Part shown: piece by piece, positions 12,401 through 24,958 of the stretch
Numbering within the stretch: position 1 is the stretch's first letter
Layout of the letters: each line of letters begins with the position of its first letter
Assembly: GCA_914767715.1 (NCBI GenBank)
Contig: OU612066.1
Coordinates: 35,748,283-35,812,282, forward strand
Length of the DNA: 64,000 bases
Reading direction: 5' to 3'
Origin: Membranipora membranacea
Lineage: Eukaryota > Bryozoa > Gymnolaemata > Cheilostomatida > Membraniporidae
Program-made: the position numbers and the translations under genes
The notes under the pieces: generated by a model
What the model was told of the DNA's origin: nothing
Seen by the model: the letters and a program-made list of their open reading frames with translations, nothing else
Database searches by the model: none

Positions 12401-13995
12401 GTGGTAACAAAATCCTATAGCTAATACTCAATTGCATCATTGCATCAACACAAAGTTGAATGTAGGATATCGCTGTCAGTTCTTTATTTCAGGTGACTAC
12501 AATGTGAGGATACTTGATATCGGAGGTGGAACAGGACTTTGTATGAAGGAGGTATGGGCGGATTTAGGTTACCTGTTAGCCATGTGTACATAGATGCGGT
12601 TATGATGACATTGTTAGCAGTAAGGATATGGATGATATGTTGAAGAAAGCACCCCAGCTTCAACTACTTGTTGTAGCACGCCAAGATCCATTGCACTGAT
12701 CTTTTGTGTTTGCAATTTTATACTCAGTGAACATCAATTCCGTTGGTTTGTATTTTCCCTTTAGTTGAAAACGATAGGGCCATATAGGAACACTGTGGGT
12801 TTGGATCCAGCTAAAGGTATGCTCGATATCGGTGTCACAGAGGGACGTTACTCTGATACTTTGAATCAATTTTTCCATGTGGACTCCGGGTTAGCAACAG
12901 GTAAGTCAAACAGCAGGTCCTGAATGCAGTATCACTCATGGTCTTACTACTCTTAGTCAGAGTCTTAGTCAACACTTTTTGCAGTATTTGCTCCATATCT
13001 AAGAGGGCTTCATATCTGCAACAAAGTCAGGTATCTACTAAGTTCATCCACTAGTAATTCTGCGTTCGCCCTGGATGGTTGAAAGATATTGTTAGATCTT
13101 TAGTTCCACTATTTGGCTAAATGATAATTTCGGTAAAGTTTAATTCTCAGATAGATTCAATGATTTTATTGACTGATGCATTTTATTGACTACCGTATAT
13201 GTTACTGTCTCTATTATGTAAATCCATATCAATTTTCATCATTTAGAGTACGCACAAAAATAACCTAAACATTAAGATAATTATGTCTGTCACTGTGAAT
13301 TTGTTTTAGACAGTTTTGATATAATCAGCTGTATAGCTGCGTTTGTACCTGGTCATCTGAAATCCTGCAGCCTGAGAGAGATGGTGAAAGTAGTTAAACC
13401 AGGTATGAGCACCTTCTATATAACCCTCATTGTATGGTTTGAATCATTCTTTACAAAATAACAAAGGTACCTTTAATTTGGGTCAGAAAAGAAATGTCTT
13501 TTTTGGCCAACACAGCATCACGCAGAGGAAATGCTGGGAGTTGCTCTATGACAAATATTAGTGAGACAACTCCAGTCATAACCGTGTATGTGATGGAAAG
13601 TTGGCACAGGTGGTTAGCACGCTTGCTATTTACTATCAGATCAGATGACAGGTGTTTTGTATTGAATGACTCATGGGCTCAATTGAGTCTCATTGGGAAA
13701 AACTCTTGATTGCATGTTCCAGCCTATAGCACCCTTAGGTGTATCTAATTCCCTAGTGAGAATCTCCAGTCACCATAATGTATGACAGTGACTGTATTTG
13801 TATTACATAGGTGGTTATATCATAGTGGTGATGAGACATTCATTACTAACCAGTGATCCTGAGATAAGGAACATAACTCCCCTCGTCGAGGAGATGAACA
13901 ACAATAGAGAACTGGAGGTGATAGAAGATCGCATATATGAGAACTACTATTCAGGCCTGCCGGGTCATATATTTGTTTTCAGAAAACCTCAATAA
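9467..13995 (+). CDS. METTL27: METTL27-like SAM-dependent methyltransferase
   Basis: Class I (Rossmann-fold) methyltransferase resembling METTL27/WBSCR27; the substrate of that family is not established. Exons: 9467-9568, 12010-12184, 12493-12551, 12765-12900, 13310-13402, 13811-13995 (TAA). Phases close, giving 249 residues, close to the usual family length. The ATG at 9467 (AAAATGG) is the first in-frame start of exon 1. Motif I (ILDIGGGTGLCMKE) sits at the start of exon 3. A motif II acidic residue follows in exon 4 (VGLDPAKGML). Motif post-II/IV appears as DSFDIISCIAAFVPGH in exon 5, and the C-terminal strand pair ends GHIFVFRKPQ. Upstream, EHWDHDQ lies in the expected helical cap. Intron 1 (2.4 kb) and intron 5 carry MITE and SINE copies. 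The terminal exon has three decayed copies elsewhere in the window. Orthology is inferred from motif order and length. Confidence 0.85.
10401..10436. repeat. Short palindrome in methyltransferase intron 1
   Basis: Arms TTAGAGGCGGAGA and TCTCCGCCTCTAA enclose a 10-base loop. GC-rich arms stand out in AT-rich intronic DNA. No exact flanking duplication was found, unlike the other short palindromes in the window. Confidence 0.6.
11057..11188. mobile_element. MITE copy, AAGTTTG-TIR family
   Basis: Inverted ends GATCAAGTTTGACCCAGTTT and AATTGGATCAAACTTGG enclose about 90 bp. The same ends, in the same arrangement, occur at 26634-26783, and a half copy occurs at 30396-30425. It lies in intron 1 of the methyltransferase. 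No clear target duplication was seen. Confidence 0.55.
13580..13760 (+). repeat. SINE-like segment in methyltransferase intron 5
   Basis: It has an A-box-like run GGTGGTTAGCACGCTTGC and further along TTCCAGCCTATAGCACCCTT. The pattern resembles the SINE copies at 6.5 and 34.9 kb. A diverged copy lies at the same relative position before the dead exon at 23649, so this SINE predates the duplication. Confidence 0.45.
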
Positions 13996-14930
13996 TCAGC
14001 CTACTACGTCAAAAATCCTTCTTTCTCAAAAGTCAAACTACTCCTAAGTTTGTCCTATTCAACTATTTTTATAAATTCTTTCTAAGTTCAATGCATATGA
14101 CAACTTTAGATAATATTCACTCTAGACTCACACTTGATTTTAACAAAAACTGGAGGTGATAGAAGATCACATATATGAAAATTACTATTCAGGCCTGCCT
14201 GGTCATATATTTGTTATCAGAAAACCTCAATAACCATCCTTCCAGGGCACTCTTTGTTTTCGATAAAACCCTGAAAGGACTCCATATTATTATTATTGTT
14301 GAATGTTTTGTTACAAAGTGTGGTCTAAAAGTTCTGAAACATATATTGAGCTAATAAAAGATCCATGGAGAATATAATTTGTGCAAAAACTAAATAGTAT
14401 ATATATTATACTTCAGTGAGTTGTAGTGCTTTCGTAACAAAAATATTTATAACACAAAAAAGTACAGAATGCTAATACAGCCTTATGGCCGCTGGGTTCG
14501 GAATTAAAAAGTTAGATATGTACCAAAATACACATAAAACATCTAGATGGTAGCTGTATTGAAACACGAATTTGAAATTGGTATATCTAAGTTTACCATC
14601 TCCGTTATCTCTGTTAATACATATGCGGTGTGCAACAGATCAGGTGATAGCTTAGTTGGTAAGTGCTTACAAATAAGTGTTGAATGTCCATAGTTGCAAT
14701 AATTGTAGCTTCGGTGTGCCCACATGGTGTTTCTTATGGTGTTTCATTCGTAACTCAGTGGCAGTCTGGTCGAAATGTTCAAATGACTGCATCTAATCCA
14801 TGGATGTCCCACAACAAGGTCACATTCGTACCACAATCTGAATCAATGAGTTTTCTCATTTTCTGACTGAAACTTACTTCTCATGTGTAGAAAAATAATT
14901 TGTGGCAATTACCTTTGGTAGGTTATAGCC
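13996..14930. other. Intergenic DNA after the methyltransferase
   Basis: Apart from the partial exon copy, only AT-rich sequence is seen. The short open frames here show no family resemblance or splice context. Confidence 0.4.
14150..14233 (+). pseudogene. Partial tandem copy of methyltransferase terminal exon
   Basis: It repeats the last 84 bases of the exon at 13811-13995, starting at CTGGAGGTGATAGAAGATC and ending GAAAACCTCAATAA with the stop codon. Only three substitutions were noticed. It lies 155 bp behind the real stop in the same orientation, so it is a recent local duplication without the exon's 5' half or acceptor. Confidence 0.8.
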
Positions 14931-16824
14931 ATAGAGTTATTATATACTCTAGAGTGGACAATGTGTACAAAAATAGCATCAGTTTTTGTCCTACTTAATT
15001 ATTACGAAATCCATGACGCGGCGCAATCTGGTTGTGCATGGCCAGTGCCTGTACCATATAATTTATCATTGAGAATTTAGGAATTGGGTATGAAAATTTA
15101 AGTTTTAGAGCACTTAAAGCCATTTTTTCGGAAAAAATTTCATGGCACACTATGTGGAACACCTGTAGGTATTTTCACTTGCAGCCATTGATATGAATTC
15201 ATATCAGTGATTTGAATATATATCAGTGCTTGCAGCCATTGGAAAAATTTTCTATGTTTTCCCATGAAAATAAGCCAAAGCCCCAACCGCAAACACATTA
15301 TTGTGATGAAAATAAATTACCGGGCTAGCTTATTTTTTCTACTGCCACTTGCCAGCCATATAAGCTGTGTCCTGACTCTCTCACTAATAACATGTTACAC
15401 ATTCCGTGGGTTAATTTTATTTTTGATTAAATGAAGTACAAGTAGCCTGTGTAAAAGTGAAGGGGAGTGTAAAACTTTGCCGCTTGCCTCATCTTCAGTC
15501 ACAGCGTACATAATGTCAAGATTCAGATTTGCTCTCCAGATAACATAACTTTATTGAGGGTATTATTATAAGCTTTTTTGTTTCTTATGTCAAAGAAGAT
15601 CAATTAAGATTGGTGCTAAAATCAGATGTGGTGTTACTGTCAGTCCTCATTGCTCATAAGATCACTTTCTGGTTGCCTCTCTTATATTTTTATAGGATCA
15701 ATCTATTTCTGACAGAGAATCACAGCTGTATGAAATGCTAACTCTGGTCATTTCAAAGGATTGAACACTACTACACTAATCCCCCTTCCCTCAAAACTAT
15801 GCAAACAAATACACATGTATACGTCAGCTGCCAGCGCCTTTACCGGAGTATATACAAAATATTATGTATGATGCTGAAGTTGCCATCTCAACTAATTTAC
15901 AAACACAAACCAACAACCATAGTCATAATAATCATACCAGAAAATTCTATCAAACATCCACAACGACCGCGCTGAAGCAAATGGTCCCTTATTTCAAGTG
16001 TGGTGAGAAATCAGAAATATCCGTCCACTTAAAATGTCACATTAGTGAGTGTTTGTTCTGAAAAATCTGGAGTCAGTCAGGATAGGTTTGTATGTGAGTT
16101 TTCCATTCAAAGATTTACTTGATACTCAGCAACTTATCAAAAAAGTTTGTTACAAAATACCGTCATTTATAATATGCTTTCAAAACCTGCTGTGTATGGT
16201 TGAATGGGTTTGCGAATTCAAAAGCTAGAGGACATCACCGGGGAGGAAATTTAGAGCTTCAAATGACATAGCCAAATCTAAACGCCGAATCTTAGTCAAA
16301 ACCGTATGTAAATTGCTTCTGCAAATGGCGGAACTTAGCGGCCGACTTTTAACCTCCAGTCAGCTTTTCCACAAGCTATGTGTACACCTTATACTGAACA
16401 AATAACATTAACTCACTTGATGGATAACATATGAGTAAAAGAGACAGAATCCAACTTATGGTTGAGAGAAACGTGGAAAAAACAAGCTAGCCCGGTAATT
16501 TTTTTTCGTCACAATGATGTGTTTGCGGTTTGGGTTTTGGATATTTTTCATGGGAAAACATAGCAAAATTTTCCAATGGCTGCAAGTGAAAATACCTACA
16601 AGTGTTCAACATGGTGTGACATGAAAAATTTTCCAAAAAAATGGCTATTAGCGCTCTAAAACATAAATTTTCATGCTCAATTCCTATATTCTCAATGATA
16701 ACTTATATGATACAGGCACTAGCCATGCACAACCAGATTGCGTCGCCCGTCATGAATTTCGCAATAATTAAGTAGGACGTTTTGAGCGCTGCATTGTCCA
16801 CTCTAGAGTATATAATAACTCTAT
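14931..16824. mobile_element. Non-autonomous Mutator-like element with long terminal inverted repeats
   Basis: Termini ATAGAGTTATTATATACTCT and its exact complement are followed by diverged inverted repeats of roughly 350-410 bp (about 14931-15345 and 16478-16824). The innermost shared block is TAGCCCGGTAATT/AATTACCGGGCTA. An exact 10-bp direct repeat GGTTATAGCC flanks the element (14921-14930 and 16825-16834). Long TIRs with a 9-11-bp duplication are the hallmark of Mutator-like elements. The 1.1-kb interior has only short open frames and no transposase motif, so mobility would need a partner elsewhere. The same end motif recurs alone at 6934-6950 and near 39363-39383. Confidence 0.85.
15191..15228. 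repeat. 38-bp palindrome-bearing insertion inside the left TIR
   Basis: It begins ATATGAATTCATAT and ends TATCAGTG. An exact 13-bp direct repeat CTTGCAGCCATTG lies on both sides (15178-15190, 15229-15241). The matching place in the right TIR (near 16577-16590) has a single CAATGGCTGCAAG, which gives a built-in view of the empty site. Confidence 0.7.
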
Positions 16825-16834
16825 GGTTATAGCC

Positions 16835-17183
16835 TACATGAATTTCCATAATATGCATTACTTCTGGGGCTCCCCCCATACAGGACTGTCTATAATATCT
16901 ATAAATTAAGAATCCCAATCTATAAACTTAAGCGCGCTGCTTTGCTACACGACCATTCACACACAAAGAGATCACAGGAGACACACAGCACTGACAGCAC
17001 TTTAGAGATACATTAAGAAATCTATAAATCTATATCTTTACATTGATAACATCTATAAATCTATATCTTTACTTGCATCTATCTATAAGCCTACAAGCCT
17101 ATAAGCTAAGAAATGGTCATCTATAATCTATACTATAAGTAGGGGGGGGGGCCCACTTCTGATCATTTTCAGTTCCATTTTCC
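16835..17183. other. Intergenic DNA, TCTATAAAT repeats
   Basis: It contains imperfect repeats of TCTATAAATCTATATCTTTAC (about 17017-17075) and a G9-10 run near 17142. It probably includes the 3' UTR of the minus-strand gene that ends at 17184. Confidence 0.4.
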
Positions 17184-20100
17184 TTACTCTGGTTTCCAGC
17201 CGAGCTCATAAAACAATATGGTCTTTTCATTGCATCTTGGTACAATCAGGATGTTGCCATCTATACACATATCCAGGACCCAACTCTCTTGGGATTGCAA
17301 GGTCTTGTCTGCGATGACACCCATTATCTTACCTGCAGAAAAAATCAGTTAAGTTGATAATGAGAAAAACCTAATTAAATATTTCCGATATTGATGTACG
17401 GATGTTCGGTAGAGTTACGTAAGCGCCAACAAACTCTCATAGGATAAAAAAAATAAATTCAAGCACACATGCTTATGAAAATGTCAACTTACCGGAGGAA
17501 GTGTCGATTATGCTGACTTTTACTTGGTCTTTTTGGTTGGAACTTGTGACGAGAGAGTGATAGCTACTGTACAGACATACTCCTACAGGATCTACAATCT
17601 CATCTAACGTCCACTCTATCTCCCCAGTAGCCAAGTTCAATTTAATGATTTTGTCAGTCTTTTTGTTGGCAATGAGGACAGCATCCCCACCACACCCACA
17701 AAGTGAGACAAACGTATCTGTTATAAACTCACATGGTACGCTATAAACTTTTACGCCAGCAAAGGTGTACACATGGAGACAGGCTTGAGTTTTACTTGCT
17801 ATTATAAGGTGATCACCAACAGTTGTGATTGAATTGATAGTCCAGTTGGTGTCATCGTCAATGTTCCACTCACACAAGAGTTCTCCATCTACACTATAAA
17901 CATGCATAATGCTCGGTTTGTCGTGTTTCATAACATAAAGTTTGTTTTTGGATGCAGTAAGGCCTACAACTCTTCTCTCTAGAGAGGCAATATTCTCTGA
18001 CTGTTTACACTTTGCATCTATCTTACGTATGGAGCTGCCAGAGTTTTTAGTGTAAAATGCTGGATGTGTCTCGACATAAGTCACTCCCTTGAAATGGGTA
18101 ACCGCACAGCAGAAGTCATCAAAGCGGACTTCTCTCTTCAATTTTAGGAGATTTGGCATCCGCCTTATCATTCTTGATCTGTTACTTCCTTCACCGATGA
18201 TAACATCAGCACCCGATTCCATTTTCAAAGCGAGAGGTCTTTTCTCTAAAAGCAGATAGTACCAATTAGTTGTCTTGTGGATGGTTTGGCTTGTTCAGGT
18301 ACGTAAACCAGAGGTAATCTTGAGAAAAAGTAATAAGTTGGATCACTCAGAAACAGAACTACCTTTATTTAATTGGCTATCATGATGATTGAAAGGTGGC
18401 TTACCTTTTGCATTACATCCCCAATGTGTTCACTAACAAAATTGTAACATGAAAGTGTATTATGGCCAGGCTCAGTGTGTTTTCCAGAGGAAAAAGGATG
18501 CATACCGGCACTGGTATATGTTCATGAATTCATATCAATGCATGAAGGCCTATGTTGGGTGAATAATCTATGTTATTCAGGAGATGGGAAGGTTCTTTCT
18601 ATTCAAGTTTTGAGACTAGCCCTTGAACTGTATCATGTGACTTTCTAACGTGCCGATCTTATTTACTATAACTACTCACCATCTTCAGTTATGGAAATCT
18701 GATTTGGCAAAACGAGTGAAGGAAAATCTTCTGTCATCATTTTGCCGAGTGCTTTCTTCATATCCAGAGACTCTTTAGCTAAGTCAACCTGCAACAGAAT
18801 CGTTACGCTATATTTTACAAACACTTTGTCCCATCACAAGTACATGCAGGATAAGGAATGGTGGATGCAGAAGTAGGCCTATCCATCACGCATTTCAGCT
18901 CTACGCTATATATACAATAAAAGTCAGGTATTTTTACAGGTTTTACTGATATATTCATTCTTTTCGGTTTGGAGAAAAAATATGAAACTTACGGGATGCC
19001 TCTTAGCAATAGTTGTCTTGAAGCCTTCGAGTTGATCATGAAATTTTGTCAGCTCAGGATCCGCCTTTTGATGGATAAAGCTTGTAAGATCTTTTTTGGA
19101 ATCTTTTCTACAACTCACGTACTTGGTTTCGAGCATTTCATACTTCAGATAGAGCCCAGCGACCTACAAATCAGAAGAATTGGCCAAAAATATAATATAA
19201 TATATCATATAATCATTACTCACCTCACAATTATTTCCCTTAGACAAACAAGGCAACCAACAAAACAAGTCACCATCAGGGCGGTTACCATGGTTTGAAA
19301 CGAAATCCTGCCCTGACTAGACGATCAATGGAGGCAAGCTGACGGTATGTGGGTTCCTTGTGGCTTGACCCAGTGAAGATTTTTACCAAATTTTATCAAA
19401 CAAGCGAAATATTAGAACACCTGGTGTATATGAATTGTGCGATTGCAGCATCTTACAAAAAAAACGATATGAAAGACAGGACTATAAGTATAGAAGGATA
19501 CAGCCCTGATCCCAATTAATGATCAGCTTGGTGAGTATTGTCGAGCATGATCCGAAGTTATACAGAAATATGAGTACAACTTGAAAGGGGAGGCAGGGAG
19601 GTATGATTAGAAAGGCACTGAAACTACTCGTCTTACATAGTCTCTTCTTGAGTGTTGAAAATATTCAAATAGATTTCACCAAATGTTCGAACAAAATATC
19701 AGCCTCATTTCTAGTTGCATGTTATGGAGATCGAGTTGACCGGAAGGTGGTCCCTAAGCATGTGAAGTGTGCAGACAAATTTTGGCACTGAAAATATATA
19801 GATATTTATTTAATGAAGAGAATTCATACTACACATATACACTTACCTGTTTATCTCTCACTTGGTGAATTAAGTTGACTCCCTGTCTGGTATTGTCCTC
19901 CCACTGACTTACTTCTGTATTTGCATTTTCAACAAAAAGAGAGAACTGGTCAAACCGATTCTTAACTTTTTCTGTCAGCGGCACCAAGGAACTTTTGATT
20001 TCGGAAACCAGTTCTTTTAATGACACCAGTGTGTGGGGAACTGGTCGTACTACAATAAATAGCCACAAATCTTAAAACATTCCCTTTTTTTAAAAAGATC

Positions 20101-21772
20101 AATTGTCAATTGTCAATTATGCCTTCTTTGTAATGTATACAAAGCCTAAAATCGAAATTGACACAATTATGATTGTGATAATCTGCTACCTTCATCCAAA
20201 CACAACAATTACATTGGCAAGTATTGCAAATATAAGGCAAACAATGCACTGCTGTAATTGAGGAAAGCATAGTAATTGAGTTTTATGGCGAAGCCTGCCC
20301 TGTTTTATCAACCATAGATCGTCAGGGCCACATTCAGCTCGGATGTCAAAATAATTTACCACTCAGTGAAATATTTTACCCCCTCTTTTGTTACATTTTC
20401 CATCTTCTGTGTATGAGAGAAAACATCTCCTCTGATCATACCGCATCTGAGAAATAATTTACCACCTCTGAGAAATAATTTACGAGAAAGTATAAAAAAG
20501 GTTGTATTTTCTCTCACACGCAGAATACAGGAAATGTGACAGAAGAGGGGGTAAATTATATGAATGAAGACAGTATATGCATGAACGGAGGTGGTGTTTC
20601 CTCTCACCCAGACAGAAGATGGTAAATGTTAGCCTTGTCAGTTGTCACCCCAAGAAAGTGGCCGGGTGACAAGACTAGATAAATGCTACAATAGAAGGGG
20701 TAAGATATTTCACAGAGGCAGCATATGTATTAGCGGAGGTGGTGAATGTAACGTCAGAGCCCAATAAAGCCCTTACAATCAGTGGTATTTATCTTTAAGT
20801 TGAGCAGTGTTCGTTAGTCAAAGAAAAGAAACTACTTTTTGTTGGGAGATCTTATGCATTTTTTGCAATCAATTCCTTGATGAAACTCGAGATTGAATTA
20901 GGCCTCTTTTTGAGGTTGCTGCAAAAATGAGTTGATGTGCTAAGCTATTGCCAAATATATTGCTACATTATCATAAATCAATCAATTGTCCATCTAGTAA
21001 TAGCAGTGGTCATTATAAAAAGAAATGGGAATCACATTGAGTGCATGTTAGCCTAGAGGATCTTACCATATTTTTCACATTTGCTTGCAGAAGACAGGCA
21101 CATTGGGCATAATATCTGCATGCAGGCTGTGCATCCAATTGTGTATGGTTCACCCTTATGGGTCTTACATGATCTCAATTCCTCGGCGTAGGATGACCCC
21201 ATATAATCAATGAGACCGATCATCTTGTGACCAATCACAATTGTATTGTGAGCCTGTGGGTAGAGAGATTGCAAATCTATAACCTTCTCTTCCAAAAGCT
21301 AATAAACAACCATTAGTAAAACAGGCACGTTTGGCAAAATCCTGCAATGTTCTCAGACTCTTTCCCGGCCGGGAGCTGTCGGCCGGGAGCCGTCGGACGG
21401 GAGGAGGGGGCAAGAGTTCGGGGGGCTCGGACTAAAGTTAACAAAGCCACAAAACTTTGACCACTCACAACAATTTGCAATTGTTCTCAAACAGCATTGA
21501 ACAATCATTCGCTGCTACAGTGCACCCTGGCCCATTCATGCAGACCACTATACATATTATCATACCTTGCGGTGCGCATCGCAGAATTTTCTGTCACACT
21601 GAACACAGAAAACATTAGGAGTCATAAACTTCTCTTCCAGATTGACACAAGTGTCACAAAATGCTGGTTTGTCACCCAAAGCAGAGGGTAACTTCTCAAG
21701 TAAGACCTCAGTAACTCTCCTAAAACCATAGAATTTGTCATAATTGTCAGATATCTCAGGGTCAATATCCAT
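17184..21772 (-). CDS. Two-B-box / coiled-coil / beta-propeller protein (TRIM-NHL-like without RING)
   Basis: Exons in transcript order: 21772-21566, 21298-21067, 20049-19847, 19163-18993, 18788-18680, 18245-17493, 17332-17184 (TAA). Phases close, giving 607 residues. Residues about 38-67 form a B-box1-like zinc site (CDTC...FCVQCDRKFCDAH). Residues about 112-140 form a second site (SCKTHKGEPYTIGCTACMQI then LCPMC). Exons 3-5 encode a heptad-rich coiled coil. Exons 6-7 encode repeated strands typical of a WD/NHL-like propeller (NKLYVMKHDKP, DHLIIASKTQACLHVYTF, DAVLIANKKTDKIIKLNL). B-box, coiled-coil and propeller order is that of TRIM-NHL proteins, but no N-terminal RING precedes the first box. 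Ubiquitin-ligase activity is therefore not implied; scaffolding is plausible. The start ATG follows TTTTAACC with no upstream coding seen. Confidence 0.85.
20368..20760. repeat. Inverted and direct repeats in an intron of the B-box gene
   Basis: 20368-20423 (TTTTACCCCCTCTTTTGTTA onward) is inverted at about 20505-20568 (TGTGACAGAAGAGGGGGTAAA). GAGAAATAATTTAC occurs twice at 20450-20485. Further copies of the GGAGGTGGTG motif lie at 20585 and 20735. Probably a foldback repeat cluster; no termini or duplications could be fixed. Confidence 0.5.
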
Positions 21773-23404
21773 GGTTAAAAGTTTATAACCTGTTTATTTG
21801 TGTAGCAGTGATATATTTGTGAATGTGGTCAAAACACTGGGATCATAGCATAAACTCATTTTCTTGACGATGAGCAAAGTATTCTTTCTTGAAGCATACA
21901 TACCATGATACTACAATACCAGTATACTTACTTGCATTCAAAGCATACAATATTGCGAAGATCAGCAGTGAATAGCTCAGGTCAACCGAATAAACTTATT
22001 ATAAGTTTATTTTTTGAACCTTTGAAACCCCTGTTCTGCGCATAAAACAATCTCATATCTATTGTCAGGAAGTTTTGGAGCTCAGTCTATTATCAATATT
22101 ATATGGACTTGTAGAGAGGTTCAGTTTGTAATCTGTAAGTAATTGCATTTGATCAATAGAGATCACTTTCAGGTTCAACCTGATCTTCAAGGCTGAATTC
22201 TAACCTGAGAATCCTGTGCATATTATTATGCTGTGTTTGGATTTACACCGAAGCATCATAACAAAATTACTCAGCTGGAGTGCTATGGCTAAACTATTGT
22301 AAAATGACAGAGTTTTAACATAAATCATTTGTGTTGTTGGCAGAACAACATTCCAAGAGTAGTAGTCTTACATACAGCGTGGTATGCCAAATGAACAGGG
22401 AATCACGTGGAATAAAAAGAAGAATCAAAAAGTCAAATCAAGGGCTACTCCTTGGTCAAACTAACAAACATATTTGTGGTATTCATAGTCTATATGGTAA
22501 ATCCGAATTTATCAATATGATAAAAATGTCTGTGTCGTGACCTTGAAAAGGTCAAGACGGACTGTCCCCCCCCTTTCCTACCCACCCACCCTCGACACGA
22601 CAGCCTGCCCAGGCTACAGCTGTGTACTGAGCCACCGGACAAATGTAATGAATTATGAAGTAGTATGTCAAGCTGTTTTTTTATTGAGGCTTCAACGATA
22701 ACAATAACAAGCAACGATAGCGCTTACGACTAACCTCTAGCTTCTTGTTTGCTGTACATGGTAAGATGGTAAGATGTTAGCAAAACACACTACAAAAAAA
22801 TCACTCGTCTAGTTTACACACATTTTCAATTTGCCTATGGTTGTAAAGAGAGACAGACAAAATTGAACAGGCTTTTTTGCTTTGATCGTCAGGCATTGTT
22901 ACATTGACAATTCTGATGAGATAATTACCCTCCTTCCTCCGTCTGAGTATTTGATTGAGGGAGGTTTATATTGGTGATGCAGCGCGCCTCATCACTATCT
23001 AGCTAAGTAGGAAAGTTTTTGCTCAGTAGGGCCTAGGTAGTCATTGCCAAGTATCTTCGATTAGCATGATATACCCAGGTTTTCAGCAGCCTCATATGTA
23101 TGGAAAGGACACCTATATCAGTATAACTCTTTCTCTTTGGCCAGTATGAATTTATTTAATCATTGCCAATCAACCAACTTAACCTAGATCAAAACAAAGT
23201 GCCTGCTTTCCGTTCCTTTTGAGTTTTGTGGTATATATGATTGCAGCATATTGTCTAGTCGTATTTATTGTATACTTTTTTGCAAAATATACAGGATATG
23301 AGAAAGGCAACTTACATTTAGGTAAGGCCAGAGAAGGAAAATCTTCTTTGGCAAGCGCATCATCACAGCATGTCCAAAACTCGCTGATCACAGAGAGCAA
23401 ATAA
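21773..23404. other. Intergenic DNA upstream of the B-box gene
   Basis: It holds the presumed B-box promoter next to 21772 and an AT palindrome AATAAACTTATTATAAGTTT near 21989. No supported exons were found. Confidence 0.35.
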
Positions 23405-23834
23405 TTAGGAGTTGCACTATGACGAATATTAGAAAGACAACTCCAGTCACATCCATGCATGGTGATGGCCAGAGGATATAGTTGGCTAGCACACTTTGTT
23501 TCGCATAAATCATGGGTTAGTTCAAATCTCAGTTGAGAGAATTCGTTATGAATGTTCCAGCCTATAGCACCCTTAGGTGTATCTAATTCCCTAGTGAGAA
23601 TCTCCAGTCACAATCATGTATGACAGTGACTGTATTTGTATTACATAGGTGGTTATATCATAGTAGTGATGAGACATTCTTTACTAACCAGTGATCCTGA
23701 GATAAGAAACATAACTCCCCTCGTCGAGGAGATGAACAGCAACAGAGAACTGGGGGGTGATAGAATATCGCATATATGAGAATTACTACTCAGGCCTGCC
23801 GGGTCATATATTTGTTTTCAGACAACCTCAATAA
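23405..23834 (+). pseudogene. Duplicated intron plus terminal exon of METTL27-like gene
   Basis: 23405-23648 matches the end of intron 5 of the methyltransferase (from about 13530), including the SINE and the identical stretch CCCTTAGGTGTATCTAATTC. 23649-23834 matches the terminal exon. An extra base in CTGGGGGGTGATAG (intact copy CTGGAGGTGATAG) shifts the frame and brings an early TGA. No other methyltransferase exons are present here. The acceptor ATTACATAG is intact, but the copy cannot encode the normal C-terminus. Confidence 0.85.
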
Positions 23835-24958
23835 TCACTCTTCTTTGTCAAAACCCTTCTTTCTCATAAGTTTAACGACTCTTAAGTTTTGCCCTAATCA
23901 ACTCTTTTTTATATATTTTTTTAAGTTCAATGTGTAAGACCATTTTAGATAATGTTCACTCTAGTTTCGCATTTGTTTTTAACAAAAACTAGTACAAATT
24001 TTGTCAACAAATGATGGATTATTTTGCTTTTGCGCAATGAAACAGAACAGCTGGTATTGTTGTCCTCTAAGTGGATCTACCAGCTGATATCATAGAAATT
24101 GTTATTATTATTCTAGATTATTATTTAATAATTCATTTTGCTTTCATCTGTACCAAAGTTTTTAATAAATGATAATATAATGGTCTCATAACAATCCGCC
24201 TTGTCACTGTTAGTGGAATTACCAACCAGCCACCACTGACAAGGACGGAAGGTGGATGGTTATTGAATGGCACTACCAGCAACCCGGATAAGTCTGAGCA
24301 GTTAAACTACTGACAGAGAGAAAATACATAAATTAAGATCACAAAACTTAGAAATGAGCCTGACTTGTGTAAGCTCGACCCCTTCATGAGAGACTGGGAA
24401 GAAGTTGGAGAAGCTGATATTGGGAAAAGCAGGGAGTTCAGATTGTTCTATTGGAATTGAAGAGCAACTGTTTGTGCTAAAAAAACTATAATCGAAAGGA
24501 CTACGTGTCAGGGCCAATGTACCTGACCGCCTAGTTTTCCCACTAGAAATAATGCCTCATTGGATCAAGGCCAAATACATTGAAAATTTCTGTGATCGCA
24601 TGTTCTCTGTCTCCTTATATATTAGCTATATGTGCAGCTGCAATCATCAATCTAGGGAAAAGAATGTCAGTAATAGGGATGTTTCCCATACAGAATAATT
24701 TTCCTGATGTTCATTCAAATAATGCTGTATAATCAAAGCCACAACAAATCAGAATATTTTGATTGATATTGTAAACGTGACATACCACACGATACCGAGT
24801 TAATAAACACAAGCAGATAAGTGATCTAAATAAATATAGACTGCTGATAAATCGGTGTCAAAAAGTAACGCAAAGACTATCAGAGGAAAATTCATTTGCA
24901 TATTAGTTAAGCAGAAAGGACGGTCTACATTTAGGTTAAGTTTCACAAAGGAAACAAG
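23835..24958. other. Upstream region of sepiapterin reductase
   Basis: No exon seen. AT-rich; it presumably contains the SPR promoter, with 5' leader sequence immediately before 24959 (CACAAAGGAAACAAGATGG). Confidence 0.35.
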
